The notes: generated by a model from the letters alone, not told the origin. 64,000 nt of DNA from Ignavibacteriota bacterium (GCA_016212665.1 JACREZ010000008.1:18034-82033); one strand, 5' to 3'; positions 41,881-51,440 are shown, counted from the first letter of the stretch. Translations and numbers: made by a program.

Positions 41881-42261
41881 ATGAATACAGAAGCAAAATC
41901 AAAACAAGACATAAAACGAGAATACAAAGAACGAATGAAACCAGCCGGAATCTTTCAAATCAAGAATAATGCAAACGGGAAAATCTTTCTCGGAAGCAGT
42001 CTGAACCTTGAAGGACCGTTGAATGCACATAAGTTCATGTTAGGCATCAATTCACATAAGAATGAAGCGCTTCAAAAGGATTGGAATGAATTCGGAGCGG
42101 ATAAGTTTACCTTCGAGATTCTGGAGGAAGTCAAAATGAAGGATAATGCAACCTTCAACCTGATTGATGAACTGACTCTGCTTGAACAAATCTGGTTTGA
42201 GAAACTACTGCCGACAGGCGAGCGCGGTTACAATAAAGATTCAAATATCAGGCAGGCGTAA
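41881..42261 (+). CDS. GIY-YIG nuclease-like protein
   Basis: A 126-residue single-domain GIY-YIG-type protein. GIFQIKNNANGKIFLGSS corresponds to the GIY...YIG strands (here GIF and FLG), then LNLEGPLNAHKFMLGINSHKNEALQKDWNEFGADKFTFEILEE, which matches the family. The core Arg-containing helix is present in part (NAHKF). Substitutions in both signature halves make nuclease activity uncertain. It lacks a second domain for DNA recognition. Such single-domain proteins are common, isolated accessory genes. Confidence 0.8.
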   Translation: MNTEAKSKQDIKREYKERMKPAGIFQIKNNANGKIFLGSSLNLEGPLNAHKFMLGINSHKNEALQKDWNEFGADKFTFEILEEVKMKDNATFNLIDELTLLEQIWFEKLLPTGERGYNKDSNIRQA

Positions 42262-42272
42262 GCATTTAGCAA

Positions 42273-42349
42273 GATGGAGTCCACTTGTCCCTAAGTAATT
42301 GAATTAACATCGAAATCGCTCAATCCAAAAATGAAAAGTGGACTCCATC
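42273..42349. repeat. 14-bp perfect inverted repeat with 49-nt centre
   Basis: GATGGAGTCCACTT at 42273-42286 is exactly complemented by AAGTGGACTCCATC at 42336-42349. It begins 12 bp after the GIY-YIG-like gene. It could end that transcript or be a small mobile or palindromic element. No U-run after the second arm. Confidence 0.8.
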
Positions 42350-42421
42350 TCCTGTAATTATGGAAAAACCCTCAATTTGTTATTCAAATTACGTTTCTGT
42401 ATATTAGCACGCCCACTTAAG

Positions 42422-42452
42422 AAGTCCCACCTCAGTCGGGACTTTTTTTTTG
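42422..42452 (+). terminator. Rho-independent terminator upstream of rimP
   Basis: AAGTCCC (42422-42428) pairs with GGGACTT (42438-42444), followed by nine T. It lies just 40 bp before the rimP operon and ends transcription of whatever precedes it; rimP must have a promoter between this point and its start, or be read through it (attenuation). Confidence 0.88.
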
Positions 42453-42491
42453 GTATGAATTCAAATTGTAATCGAAAAAGAAGTAAACTCG

Positions 42492-42950
42492 TTGTTTCGT
42501 ACTGAAATTGAACAATTACAGGATGCACTGATACCTCTTATTGAAGAGAAGCAAGCGTATCTGATTGAACTAACGTTCAAAAAAAGTAAATACGGAAATG
42601 TCGTTGAAGTTTTCATTGACACAGAGACAGGGGTAACTTCGGCATTATGCACTGAATTAAGTCGCTCGTTCCATCAGGCGTTAGAAGGCTTTGGATTTTT
42701 ACAAAGCAAGTACAACCTCGTTGTTTCATCGCCCGGGTTTGACCGTCCATTGAAATATCCCAAGCAATTTCCGAAGCACCGCGGTAAGAAACTTTCGGTA
42801 AAGCACAATGATGGAGAGAAGGTTGTCGTTACGACCGGGCAACTTCTCGAAGTGACAGATTCCGGAATACAATTACAACTTGAGAAAGAACAGATAAAAG
42901 AATTTTTATTCGATGAAATAATCGAAGCAAAAGTGAAACCTCAATGGTAA
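42492..42950 (+). CDS. rimP: Ribosome maturation factor RimP
   Basis: 152 residues that assist 30S subunit maturation. The N-terminal domain has LIPLIEEKQAYLIELTFKKS and VFIDTETGVTSALCTELSRS, then the hallmark SSPGFDRPLKYPKQFPKHRG, and a C-terminal Sm-like domain. First gene of the rimP-nusA-infB order conserved across bacteria. The start is TTG 42492 with an AAAAAGAAG purine run upstream; no ATG fits between the in-frame stop at 42456 and it. Weak start and the adjacent terminator suggest post-transcriptional control. Confidence 0.92.
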   Translation: MFRTEIEQLQDALIPLIEEKQAYLIELTFKKSKYGNVVEVFIDTETGVTSALCTELSRSFHQALEGFGFLQSKYNLVVSSPGFDRPLKYPKQFPKHRGKKLSVKHNDGEKVVVTTGQLLEVTDSGIQLQLEKEQIKEFLFDEIIEAKVKPQW

Positions 42951-42984
42951 GTAAGAAAAAGTATATAATTTGTTGGAGTAATCA

Positions 42985-44346
42985 ATGAACTATGAAATAG
43001 TCGAATCGTTCGCGCAGATGGCGCGGGAAAAACGAATGGACAAGGATGTCCTTGTCGGCATTATCGAAGAACTGTTTTCCATCATGATGAAAAGGAAATA
43101 TGGAGAAACAGCCCGCTTTGATGTTGTTGTTAATATGGACAAAGGAGATATCGAAATTTATCTTATCAAGGATATTGTCGAGGAAGTCACCGACCCAAGC
43201 ACACAGATTTCTCTTACAGATGTAAAAAAGAAGACGAAGGAATCATTGGAGGTTGGAGAAGAATTCGTCGAGTTGATTAAGATGTCCGAATTCGGACGAC
43301 GATTGATAGTTCAGGCAAAACAAAGTCTCAATCAACGAATTAAAGAAATCGAAAAAGAAGTAGTTTACAAGGAATACCAAAATTCACTGAACGAAATTAT
43401 TATCGGTGAAATTTATCAGGTACGAAAGAACGAAATACTTGTCAATCATAACAAGAACGAATTACTCCTTCCGAAAATGGAACAAATTCCAAAAGAGCGA
43501 TACCGCAAAGGTGATACAATTCGTGCAGTGGTTAAAGATGTGAAGAAAAATCTTGCACATCCTCAAGTAATTATTTCTCGCGCCGACCCGATGTTTCTTG
43601 GGAAACTGTTTGAACTGGAAATTCCAGAAATCTATGATGGAATCATCGAAATAAAGGGAATTGCGCGTGAACCCGGGGAACGAGCAAAGGTTGCCGTTGA
43701 ATCACATGATGATAGAATCGACCCGGTCGGTGCTTGTGTCGGGATGAAAGGTGTTCGTATTCATGCAATTGTTCGCGAACTGAATAATGAGAACATTGAT
43801 GTTATAACATGGTCAGAAGACCCGATGATACTGTTGCAACGCGCTCTTGCTCCGGCGAAACTAAAGAGTCTCACCATTGATGAAGAGAATAAGACTGCTA
43901 CCATTCTCGTTGATAAACAACAGGCGTCTCTTGCTATTGGCAGAAACGGACAAAATGTACGGCTCGCGTCCAAACTTACTGGCTTTGATATTAAAGTCGA
44001 ACAGGAGGGAGCGGAAGAAGAATACGATGTAGATTTAGTACAATTCAGAGAAGAATTGTCTGATGTATTGTATGCACGTCTTGTTGATGAAGGATTCGAA
44101 ACTGCCCGCGATGTTATTGAAGCAAACGATGAAGATTTATTGCTCGTCGAAGGATTAGACTTGCAGAAGATTCACGAATTAAAGGACATGATGCGGAGTG
44201 GTATCGAAGAAGCAGACCTTGAAGAAGAAGATGATGAGGATGATGAAAAAGTGGTTACGACTTTATTGGAAGAACCGCTTGGTGATGGTTCTCCGGAAGA
44301 GGAAACCGAACCGGAAGACAAATCTATTATTCCGCCTGTTAGCTAA
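42985..44346 (+). CDS. nusA: Transcription termination/antitermination factor NusA
   Basis: 453 residues. The N-terminal RNA-polymerase-binding domain (NYEIVESFAQMAREKRMDKDVLVGIIEELF) is followed by an S1 domain (about 135-200; IIGEIYQVRKNEILV), two KH domains (about 230-350; VAVESHDDRIDPVGACVGMKG and AIGRNGQNVRLASKL), then a helix-hairpin-helix part and an acidic tail. It regulates pausing, termination and antitermination. Normal position between rimP and infB, starting 34 bp after rimP. Confidence 0.97.
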   Translation: MNYEIVESFAQMAREKRMDKDVLVGIIEELFSIMMKRKYGETARFDVVVNMDKGDIEIYLIKDIVEEVTDPSTQISLTDVKKKTKESLEVGEEFVELIKMSEFGRRLIVQAKQSLNQRIKEIEKEVVYKEYQNSLNEIIIGEIYQVRKNEILVNHNKNELLLPKMEQIPKERYRKGDTIRAVVKDVKKNLAHPQVIISRADPMFLGKLFELEIPEIYDGIIEIKGIAREPGERAKVAVESHDDRIDPVGACVGMKGVRIHAIVRELNNENIDVITWSEDPMILLQRALAPAKLKSLTIDEENKTATILVDKQQASLAIGRNGQNVRLASKLTGFDIKVEQEGAEEEYDVDLVQFREELSDVLYARLVDEGFETARDVIEANDEDLLLVEGLDLQKIHELKDMMRSGIEEADLEEEDDEDDEKVVTTLLEEPLGDGSPEEETEPEDKSIIPPVS

Positions 44347-44377
44347 ACGAACGATTGCAGGAAACTGAAAAACAGTA

Positions 44378-47239
44378 ATGACAGATAAACCACAGAAGAA
44401 AAAAATTTATCAAATCGCGAAAGAGCTGAATCGCTCACACGATATCTTGATTGAGTACCTTCAGAAGCGAGGCTACAAAGGACTCAGTCTTATGTCTGTT
44501 GTCACTGATGAAATGATGCATGACCTGAATGCTCATTTCAAAAAAGACAAAGAAGTTGCTGAAAAACATCAGAAAAAAATTCAGACCATTCGGGAACAAC
44601 AGAAAAAAGAAGAAGAGAAAAAGGCTGAAAGCCCGGTTGATAAATCTAAATCAACAAAGGCTCCGAAGAAAAAAGTCGAGGAAAAGCCAAAAAAAGAAGA
44701 AGTACAAGAGGTAATCGAAGTACCGGTTGTACAACCCGTTGAAATCCAGTCCGTGACTTCTTCGGAAGAATCGGTCATTTCTTCTCCCGAACAACCACCG
44801 CTGGTAGAGTCTGTTGAAATTTCCAAAGAACCTGAACTCTCTGTCGCTCAAGAGGTAATACCTTCCGATATTAGCGTGGTTTCTGATGAACCATTCGTAC
44901 AACAAATTCCTGAGGCGGTAAAATCTGAAGTGGAAAAAATATCGAGTGAGGAAGTTCCGCTTCAAAAAACAGAAAAACCGGCTGAGAGAAAAACAAAAAC
45001 TCCTGCCGTAGATGAAGCAAGGGAACAAGCCGCAAGAAAGCGAAGAGCCGCACCGGATGAAATTTTAAAAATTCAAGCCCCGCGTTTAAGGGGATTGAAA
45101 ATTGTTGATAAAGTAGAGTTAAAGAAACCACCAAAACCAGCAGCCAAACCTTCTGATGCCGCAACAAAAGCGAAAGTAACAACTTCAACTACTTCTTCGG
45201 CTGATGCAGATGCAAAGAAGAAGAAGAAAAAGAAAAAACGTGTCGTAGTAGAAAAAGTTATTACAGACATGGCTGACATGGATGAACTTTTGCCTAAAGC
45301 CAAGAAGAAGAAGAAAGGCAAAACATCGGAAGTTGACCAGACGGAAGTTCAGGAAACAATCAAAAAGACGTTGGCTGATATTGCTGATGGTTCTGTTGTC
45401 CTTGAGAAGAGAGCCGCTTTTAAGAAAAAGAGAAAAGAAAAACGAGAGGCTGAAGTTTTACGTCAGGCGGAAGAAAAAGAAAAAGATAAATCAATTCTCA
45501 GGCTGACAGAATACGTTACCGTGAATGAACTTGCAGCGATGATGAACACGACTGCAAGTGAAGTTATCGTAAAGTGTATGGGCTTAGGAATGATGGTTTC
45601 TATCAATCACCGTCTTGATAAAGATACGATTCTTCTTGTCTCGGATGAATTTGGTTTTCAGGTGCAGTTCATCAATGAAATGACAGAAGAAATTCCTGAT
45701 GAACCGGACACAGAAGAAGAGTTACAGTGGCGTCCGCCGGTTGTTACCATTATGGGGCATGTTGACCACGGCAAGACTTCGTTGCTTGATTATATCCGAC
45801 GAACAAATATTGTTGCCGGTGAATCGGGTGGTATTACTCAACATATCGGTGCATACTCTGTGATGTTGGATGGAGATAAACGAATTACATTTCTCGATAC
45901 TCCCGGTCACGAAGCATTTACTGCAATGCGCGCACGCGGCGCGCAAATAACAGATATCGTTGTTCTTGTCGTCGCTGCTGATGATAGTGTGATGCCTCAA
46001 ACGGTCGAAGCCATCAGTCACGCGCAAGCGGCTAGCGTTCCGATTGTTGTTGCAATCAATAAATGCGATAAACCTGAAGCGAACATCGAACGCATCAAAC
46101 AACAATTAGCAGAGCGAAACGTGTTGATTGAAGAATGGGGCGGACGGTATCAGTATGTCGAACTTTCGGCAAAGACAGGCAAGAATGTTGACTTACTGCT
46201 CGAAAAGATTTTATTAGAAGCAGATGTCTTGAACTTACGCGCAAATCCCGATAGGTTTGCCCGCGGTGTTGTTATCGAAGCGCGTGTAGATAAAGGAAAG
46301 GGAACGGTCGCAACAGTTCTTGTTCAAAAAGGAACATTGAATGTCGGCGATGCTTTTGTTGCAGGGATTCAGAGCGGACGCGTTCGTGCAATGTTTGATG
46401 AACGAGGAAATAAGATTGAAGCAATCCTGCCATCAACTCCAGTTCAGGTGTTAGGATTCGATGGAGTACCGCAAGCCGGCGATACATTTGTCTGCATGAA
46501 AGAAGAGCGAGACGCTCGAGAAATCAGTCTCAAACGAACACAACTCAAACGTGAACAGGATTTCCGTTTGATTCGAAGTCTGACGTTGGATAATCTTTCA
46601 CAAAAAATCAGTGAAGGAAAGATTAAGGAACTTAAAGTGGTTGTTAAGGGAGACGTTGATGGATCAGTCGGCGCGCTTGCTGATTCGTTGATGAAGATTG
46701 CGCACGAGGAAGTTCGTGTGAATGTAATTCACAGAGCCGTCGGTGCAATCTCGGAATCAGATGTCTTACTTTCTGCTGCATCAGGCGCTGTTATCATTGG
46801 CTTCCATGTACGACCGACAGTGAATGCGCGCAAACTCGCCGAGCAAGAACAAGTTGATATACGCTTGTATAACATTATTTATGATGCTATCAACGATGTG
46901 AAGAAAGCGCTTGAAGGATTACTCTCGCCCGAAAAGAGAGAAGAGATTACTGCAACTGTTACTGTTCAGGAAGTTTTCAAAATTCCAAAGGTTGGGAACA
47001 TTGCAGGTTGCCGTGTCATTGATGGAAAGATTGTACGCAACAACAGAATTCGAGTTGTTCGAGATGGTATTGTAATATTCGAAGGTACTCTTTCATCGCT
47101 CAAGCGATTTAAGGAAGATGTTCGTGAAGTTGAAACCGGTTACGAGTGCGGTATTGGCGTGGAGAACTTCAACGATTTGAAACCGGGGGATACTATCGAG
47201 AGTTTCAAGATCATTGAATCGCAAAGAAAATTAGCTTGA
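44378..47239 (+). CDS. infB: Translation initiation factor IF-2
   Basis: 953 residues. The factor places fMet-tRNA on the 30S subunit and hydrolyses GTP at subunit joining. The N-terminal 380 residues are a low-complexity Lys/Glu/Ser/Pro region, with an IF2-N domain at each end (KKIYQIAKELNRSHDILIEYLQ at the start, VTVNELAAMMNTTASEVIVKCM near 385). G motifs are GHVDHGKT near 460, DTPGHEAF near 507 and NKCD near 564. Domains II to IV follow. Length is usual for the Bacteroidota/Chlorobiota side. Shadow frames on the minus strand of the Lys/Glu region are not genes. Confidence 0.97.
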   Translation: MTDKPQKKKIYQIAKELNRSHDILIEYLQKRGYKGLSLMSVVTDEMMHDLNAHFKKDKEVAEKHQKKIQTIREQQKKEEEKKAESPVDKSKSTKAPKKKVEEKPKKEEVQEVIEVPVVQPVEIQSVTSSEESVISSPEQPPLVESVEISKEPELSVAQEVIPSDISVVSDEPFVQQIPEAVKSEVEKISSEEVPLQKTEKPAERKTKTPAVDEAREQAARKRRAAPDEILKIQAPRLRGLKIVDKVELKKPPKPAAKPSDAATKAKVTTSTTSSADADAKKKKKKKKRVVVEKVITDMADMDELLPKAKKKKKGKTSEVDQTEVQETIKKTLADIADGSVVLEKRAAFKKKRKEKREAEVLRQAEEKEKDKSILRLTEYVTVNELAAMMNTTASEVIVKCMGLGMMVSINHRLDKDTILLVSDEFGFQVQFINEMTEEIPDEPDTEEELQWRPPVVTIMGHVDHGKTSLLDYIRRTNIVAGESGGITQHIGAYSVMLDGDKRITFLDTPGHEAFTAMRARGAQITDIVVLVVAADDSVMPQTVEAISHAQAASVPIVVAINKCDKPEANIERIKQQLAERNVLIEEWGGRYQYVELSAKTGKNVDLLLEKILLEADVLNLRANPDRFARGVVIEARVDKGKGTVATVLVQKGTLNVGDAFVAGIQSGRVRAMFDERGNKIEAILPSTPVQVLGFDGVPQAGDTFVCMKEERDAREISLKRTQLKREQDFRLIRSLTLDNLSQKISEGKIKELKVVVKGDVDGSVGALADSLMKIAHEEVRVNVIHRAVGAISESDVLLSAASGAVIIGFHVRPTVNARKLAEQEQVDIRLYNIIYDAINDVKKALEGLLSPEKREEITATVTVQEVFKIPKVGNIAGCRVIDGKIVRNNRIRVVRDGIVIFEGTLSSLKRFKEDVREVETGYECGIGVENFNDLKPGDTIESFKIIESQRKLA

Positions 47240-47248
47240 GGAATTTCT

Positions 47249-47614
47249 ATGTCAATGAGAATGGAAAGAGTCGCCTCGGTCATCAAAGAGGAAATTGGAG
47301 TTTTATTTTCACGTGAGTTTAATAATCCTCAATACGGATTTATTACAGTGACAGAAGTTCACATGACACCGGATTTGAAAATTGCAAAAGTCTACGTCAG
47401 TATCTTCGGAAATGAAGAAGTAAAGCAGAAAACACTGAACTACTTAGAAGAACAAAAGCCGCACGTTCGGCAAATTATCGGTTCGCATGTACGATTAAAA
47501 TTCACTCCCTCTGTGCAATTTTATCTTGATGAGACAATGGACAGAGTTTCAAGAATTGAACAACTCATCAAGCAAATCCATGAGCATGACAACGAGAAAC
47601 CCGAAGGAAAGTAA
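47249..47614 (+). CDS. rbfA: Ribosome-binding factor A
   Basis: 121 residues forming a type II KH-like domain needed for 16S rRNA 5'-end maturation. MRMERVASVIKEEIGVLF at the N terminus, FITVTEVHMTPDLKIAKVYVSIFG and the C-terminal PSVQFYLDETMDRVSRIEQLI are typical. It follows infB after 9 bp. The usual next gene, truB, is missing and ribF follows directly. Confidence 0.96.
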   Translation: MSMRMERVASVIKEEIGVLFSREFNNPQYGFITVTEVHMTPDLKIAKVYVSIFGNEEVKQKTLNYLEEQKPHVRQIIGSHVRLKFTPSVQFYLDETMDRVSRIEQLIKQIHEHDNEKPEGK

Positions 47615-47626
47615 TTCGTTTTTCGC

Positions 47627-48568
47627 ATGAAGGTGTATAACGGACTTGATGATATGGAATACAACCGGAATTCGGTTGTCACCATCGGCTCGTTTGATGG
47701 TGTTCATCTTGGACACAAAGCGATTCTTGATGATGTCATGAATCGCGCAAAATTTTCAAATAGTCGTTCTGTTGTCGTAACATTCAACCCCCATCCGCGG
47801 GATGTTGTCGGACGAGGTCCGGTACAACACCTTTGTACGCTTGACGAGCGGTTGAAGCATCTTGAACAAGCGGGAATTGATGAGACGTTGATAATCAATT
47901 TTACGTATGAATTTTCCCAACAATCTGCCAGGACATTTTATGAACAATGTCTTGTTCGGAACATCGGCGTTCGTGAAGTCGTCATCGGGCATGACCATAT
48001 GTTCGGAAAAAACAGAGAAGGAAGTATAGATGTTCTTACGAAGATTGGCGATGAATTCGGATTTACGGTCGTCATGATTCCTGAAGTACGGGTTCAAAAT
48101 ACAATTGTCAGTAGTTCGCTTATTCGTGAATGCCTTTCACAAGGAAAGATAGAAGAAGCAAACGAATTCCTCGGACGACAATACGCAATTCAAGCGACGG
48201 TTGTGAGCGGAGATGGACGCGGTTCAACAATAGGTTTTCCGACTGCCAATTTATCATTCGACCAGACAAAAAAACTGACGCCGCTTCCGGGTGTCTATGC
48301 AGTTCAGGTTTCATATTCAAACAATGAATATTTCGGAATGATGAACATTGGTGTTCGACCAACGTTTGGTTCGAACGGACAGCAGAGTATCGAAGTTCAT
48401 CTTCTTGATTTCTCCGGCAATCTCTATGGAGAAACAGTCAGTGTTTCGTTTTTGAAGAGAATGCGGGCAGAGAAAAAATTTCAATCGTCGGACGAACTTG
48501 TAGCACAGTTGCAACAGGATCGAACAGAAGTACAAAAATTAGTTTCACAATTAACAGTTAAATCATAA
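47627..48568 (+). CDS. ribF: Bifunctional riboflavin kinase/FAD synthetase
   Basis: 313 residues that turn riboflavin into FMN and then FAD. The N-terminal adenylyltransferase domain shows IGSFDGVHLGHKAIL and VIGHDHMFGKNREGSI; ISSSLIRECL-like VSSSLIRECLSQG closes it. The C-terminal kinase domain has GDGRGSTIGFPTANL and LPGVYAVQV. It starts 12 bp after rbfA, taking the place where truB is commonly found. Confidence 0.96.
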   Translation: MKVYNGLDDMEYNRNSVVTIGSFDGVHLGHKAILDDVMNRAKFSNSRSVVVTFNPHPRDVVGRGPVQHLCTLDERLKHLEQAGIDETLIINFTYEFSQQSARTFYEQCLVRNIGVREVVIGHDHMFGKNREGSIDVLTKIGDEFGFTVVMIPEVRVQNTIVSSSLIRECLSQGKIEEANEFLGRQYAIQATVVSGDGRGSTIGFPTANLSFDQTKKLTPLPGVYAVQVSYSNNEYFGMMNIGVRPTFGSNGQQSIEVHLLDFSGNLYGETVSVSFLKRMRAEKKFQSSDELVAQLQQDRTEVQKLVSQLTVKS

Positions 48569-48580
48569 AGGATTAAATCC

Positions 48581-48850
48581 ATGCCAATTTCAAAAGAGCA
48601 AAAACAAACACTCGTGACGAAGTTTGGTAAGTCTGAAAAAGATTCCGGTACGCCGGAAGTTCAGATTGCAATTCTGACATCACGCATTAACGAACTATCC
48701 GGTCATCTGAAATCGAATATGAAGGATAATCATTCACGTAACGGATTGTTACGCATGGTCGGTAAACGACGTAAACTGCTTGATTATCTCCATCGGAAAG
48801 ATGTCGGCAGGTACAAAAAAATAATTCAAGAACTTGAAATACGTAAGTAG
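48581..48850 (+). CDS. rpsO: 30S ribosomal protein S15
   Basis: 89 residues, the standard length. [22 protein letters not shown], then [23 protein letters not shown], are the conserved 16S rRNA-binding helices. AGGATTAAATCC precedes the start. The ribF-rpsO-pnp order is common; rpsO often represses its own translation, but no pseudoknot could be recognised here. Confidence 0.97.
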   Translation: MPISKEQKQTLVTKFGKSEKDSGTPEVQIAILTSRINELSGHLKSNMKDNHSRNGLLRMVGKRRKLLDYLHRKDVGRYKKIIQELEIRK

Positions 48851-49047
48851 TTCATTTTCCGCATGAGCGGATATGTGTTGAGAGAAATGCTCTCATCACA
48901 GAAGACAAACAAGGTAGCCGATTTATGAGCGGATAATCTATCCGCTGTAATTCATTTTCGTGAAGTGGAACATAATTAATGTTTCACCTGTAATGGATTG
49001 TTGGATACACTTGTGATTAGAAGTAAGAAATAATTGAAAGAAGTAAA
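48851..49047 (+). promoter_or_regulatory. pnp leader with repeats and two hairpins
   Basis: Two hairpins lie between rpsO and pnp: TGAGAG/CTCTCA (48879-48895) and AGCGGATA/TATCCGCT (48928-48946). ATGAGCGGATA occurs twice (48863-48873 and 48925-48935), as does TTCATTTTC (48851-48859 and 48952-48960). Neither hairpin has a U-run. In E. coli the pnp leader hairpin is cut by RNase III for autoregulation, so a similar role is possible here. Confidence 0.5.
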
Positions 49048-51330
49048 ATGGTAGTAAGAAAAGAGGTTGAGATTGGCGGGAAAATCCTGTCACTTGAGAC
49101 CGGTAAATTAGCAAAACAAGCCGATGGTTCCGTTATGGTTCGCTTCGGCGATACGATGGTTCTCGCAACGGTGGTTGCAAGTAAAGATGCAGTCGAAGGA
49201 CAAGATTTTTTTCCACTTCAGGTTGAATACAGGGAAAAGATTTCATCCGTAGGAAAAATTCCGGGTGGATTTTTCAAACGCGAAGGAAAGCCTTCTGAGA
49301 AAGAAGTATTATCCGCACGATTAATTGACAGACCGATTCGACCGATGTTCCCTGAATCGTTCAGATGCGAAACACAGGTCATTGTCAATGTGTTCTCATC
49401 AGATCAGGAACACGACGCAGATGTTCTCGGCGCAGTTGCCGCATCATCAGCATTGATGATTTCGGATATTCCGTTCGATGGACCGATTGCGGAAGTTAGA
49501 GTCGGACGGGTGGAAGGACAATTCGTCATCAACCCGACGTACAATCAGTTGCAAACAAGCGATATGGATGTAACAGTTGCAGGAACGAAAACCTCAATTG
49601 TTATGGTTGAAGGTTCTTCCAAAGAAATTTCTGAACAGGAAATGCTTGATGCGCTGAAGTTCGCTCACGAGTTTGTCAAACTCTTATGCGATGTTCAGAT
49701 AGAACTTCGCAACGAGTGTGGCAAGCCGAAACGTACAATCGAATCGAAACAACCGAATGAAGCGTGGGTTTCTCTCGTCTCCAACGTTGCACGACAGAAG
49801 ATTGCCAACGCATGCAGACAGCCATTCGCCAAGGAAGAACGCAGCAAGGCTCTTGAACAAATCAAGGATGAAGCCTTTGAATCTTTGAAAACTCAAATTC
49901 CTTCTGCCAACTTACCTCTTGATGAAACAGAAAAAGCGCATTTACAATTAAGCGTGGATGAGTTCATTGAATCAAAATCAGGATTGCTCAAAGAAATTCT
50001 TGACTTGATTGAATATGAAGAAATGCGCAAAATGATTTTGGATGAAGGGCGTCGTCTCGATGGTCGCGGTGTTACCGACATTAGACCGATTACCTGTGAA
50101 ATCGGATTGCTTCCGAGAACACACGGCTCGGCATTATTCACACGCGGTGAAACACAAAGTTTAACCACGGCAACACTCGGTACAAAGTTAGACGAACAAA
50201 TCCTCGAAGGCTTGCTGCCGGAAACTTCAAAACGATTTATGCTTCACTACAACTTTCCGCCGTTCAGCGTCGGTGAAGTCGGCAGACTTGGTTCTGTTGG
50301 TAGAAGAGAAATCGGGCATGGCGCGCTTGCAGAACGTTCATTAAAGATTGTACTGCCGGCAGAAGCAGATTTTCCGTACACGCTTCGTATCGTTTCCGAT
50401 ATTCTTGAATCGAACGGTTCCTCTTCGATGGCAACTGTTTGCGCGGGAACTCTTTCGTTAATGGATGCAGGTGTTCCTATTAAAAAACCGGTTGCAGGTA
50501 TTGCAATGGGTTTGATCAAAGAAGGAGAACGAACAGCAATCCTCAGCGACATTCTTGGAAACGAAGACCATCTCGGTGACATGGATTTCAAAGTCGCAGG
50601 AACGAAAGACGGTATCACCGGATTCCAGATGGATATTAAGATTCAGGGAATTTCGTTCGAGATATTTGAACGTGCGCTTGCTCAGGCAAAAATTGGTCGG
50701 TTACATATTCTCGATGTGATGTCTCAATCAATAGCCGAACCGAGACCGGAACTTTCAAAATATGCACCTCGATTAACAACAATCAAAGTCCCGACAGATA
50801 TGATTGGTGCGATTATCGGACCAGGTGGAAAGAATATCAGGCAAATCACCAAAGATACAGGAACGGAAATCAACATTGAAGATGACGGAACTGTAGTCAT
50901 AGCGGCAGTGGACGGAGAAGCGAGCGCCAAAGCGCTTGCGCTCATCAATCGCATTATTGAAGTTCCTGAAGTTGGAAAAATTTATCAGGGCAAAGTAACG
51001 CGTACGATGGACTTCGGCGCTTTTGTTGAATTTCTCCCGGGGAAAGAGGGACTCGTTCATATTTCTCAACTCGATATCAATCGTGTAGATAAGGTAACGG
51101 ATGCAGTCAATATCGGAGACCCGCTTGAAGTGAAACTTATGGAAAAAGATTCGGAAGGACGATATAATCTTAGCCATAAAGCGCTCATGCCGGGATACGA
51201 CCCTTCAACCGAACCTCCGAAGCGTGAACGAAGCAACGATAGAAGAAACGACCGTGGCGGACATCGCGGTGGTGGTGGACATCGTGGTGGTGGCGGCGGA
51301 AGAGACCGCGACAGAGGTGGTAACCACTAA
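49048..51330 (+). CDS. pnp: Polyribonucleotide nucleotidyltransferase (PNPase)
   Basis: 760 residues. This phosphorolytic 3'-5' exoribonuclease forms a trimer. Two RNase PH-like domains (the first ending near 240, the second with RLDGRGVTDIRPITCEIGLLPRTHGSALFTRGETQ near 335-370 and the catalytic SFEIFERALAQAK-type segment) flank a helical linker. A KH domain (TDMIGAIIGPGGKNIRQIT) and an S1 domain (GKVTRTMDFGAFVEFLPGKEGLVHISQL) follow. The final 30 or so residues are a Gly/Arg/His-rich tail with HRGGGGHRGGGGG, an RGG-type extension likely to bind RNA that is absent from E. coli PNPase. Confidence 0.97.
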   Translation: MVVRKEVEIGGKILSLETGKLAKQADGSVMVRFGDTMVLATVVASKDAVEGQDFFPLQVEYREKISSVGKIPGGFFKREGKPSEKEVLSARLIDRPIRPMFPESFRCETQVIVNVFSSDQEHDADVLGAVAASSALMISDIPFDGPIAEVRVGRVEGQFVINPTYNQLQTSDMDVTVAGTKTSIVMVEGSSKEISEQEMLDALKFAHEFVKLLCDVQIELRNECGKPKRTIESKQPNEAWVSLVSNVARQKIANACRQPFAKEERSKALEQIKDEAFESLKTQIPSANLPLDETEKAHLQLSVDEFIESKSGLLKEILDLIEYEEMRKMILDEGRRLDGRGVTDIRPITCEIGLLPRTHGSALFTRGETQSLTTATLGTKLDEQILEGLLPETSKRFMLHYNFPPFSVGEVGRLGSVGRREIGHGALAERSLKIVLPAEADFPYTLRIVSDILESNGSSSMATVCAGTLSLMDAGVPIKKPVAGIAMGLIKEGERTAILSDILGNEDHLGDMDFKVAGTKDGITGFQMDIKIQGISFEIFERALAQAKIGRLHILDVMSQSIAEPRPELSKYAPRLTTIKVPTDMIGAIIGPGGKNIRQITKDTGTEINIEDDGTVVIAAVDGEASAKALALINRIIEVPEVGKIYQGKVTRTMDFGAFVEFLPGKEGLVHISQLDINRVDKVTDAVNIGDPLEVKLMEKDSEGRYNLSHKALMPGYDPSTEPPKRERSNDRRNDRGGHRGGGGHRGGGGGRDRDRGGNH

Positions 51331-51354
51331 TCTGTATTCAATTCAATGAAAAGG

Positions 51355-51386
51355 AAAGCCACGATTTTACTTCGTGGCTTTTTTAT
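51355..51386 (+). terminator. Rho-independent terminator of the rimP-pnp operon
   Basis: AAAGCCACGA (51355-51364) pairs with TTCGTGGCTTT (51371-51381), followed by TTTTTTATTG. It lies 25 bp after the pnp stop and before a convergent minus-strand gene. Confidence 0.93.
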
Positions 51387-51440
51387 TGTTACAAAAAATA
51401 ATCTTTAGAATTTTAGTAACACGACAAAACTTATTATGGA

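Noticed and set aside
44581..45188. Minus-strand frames opposite the start of infB
   Set aside because: They are shadows of the Lys/Glu-rich IF-2 N-terminal region, giving Phe/Ser-rich sequence without domains.
48928..48946. Possible terminator after rpsO
   Set aside because: Stem is good but there is no U-run and pnp follows in the same operon order as usual.
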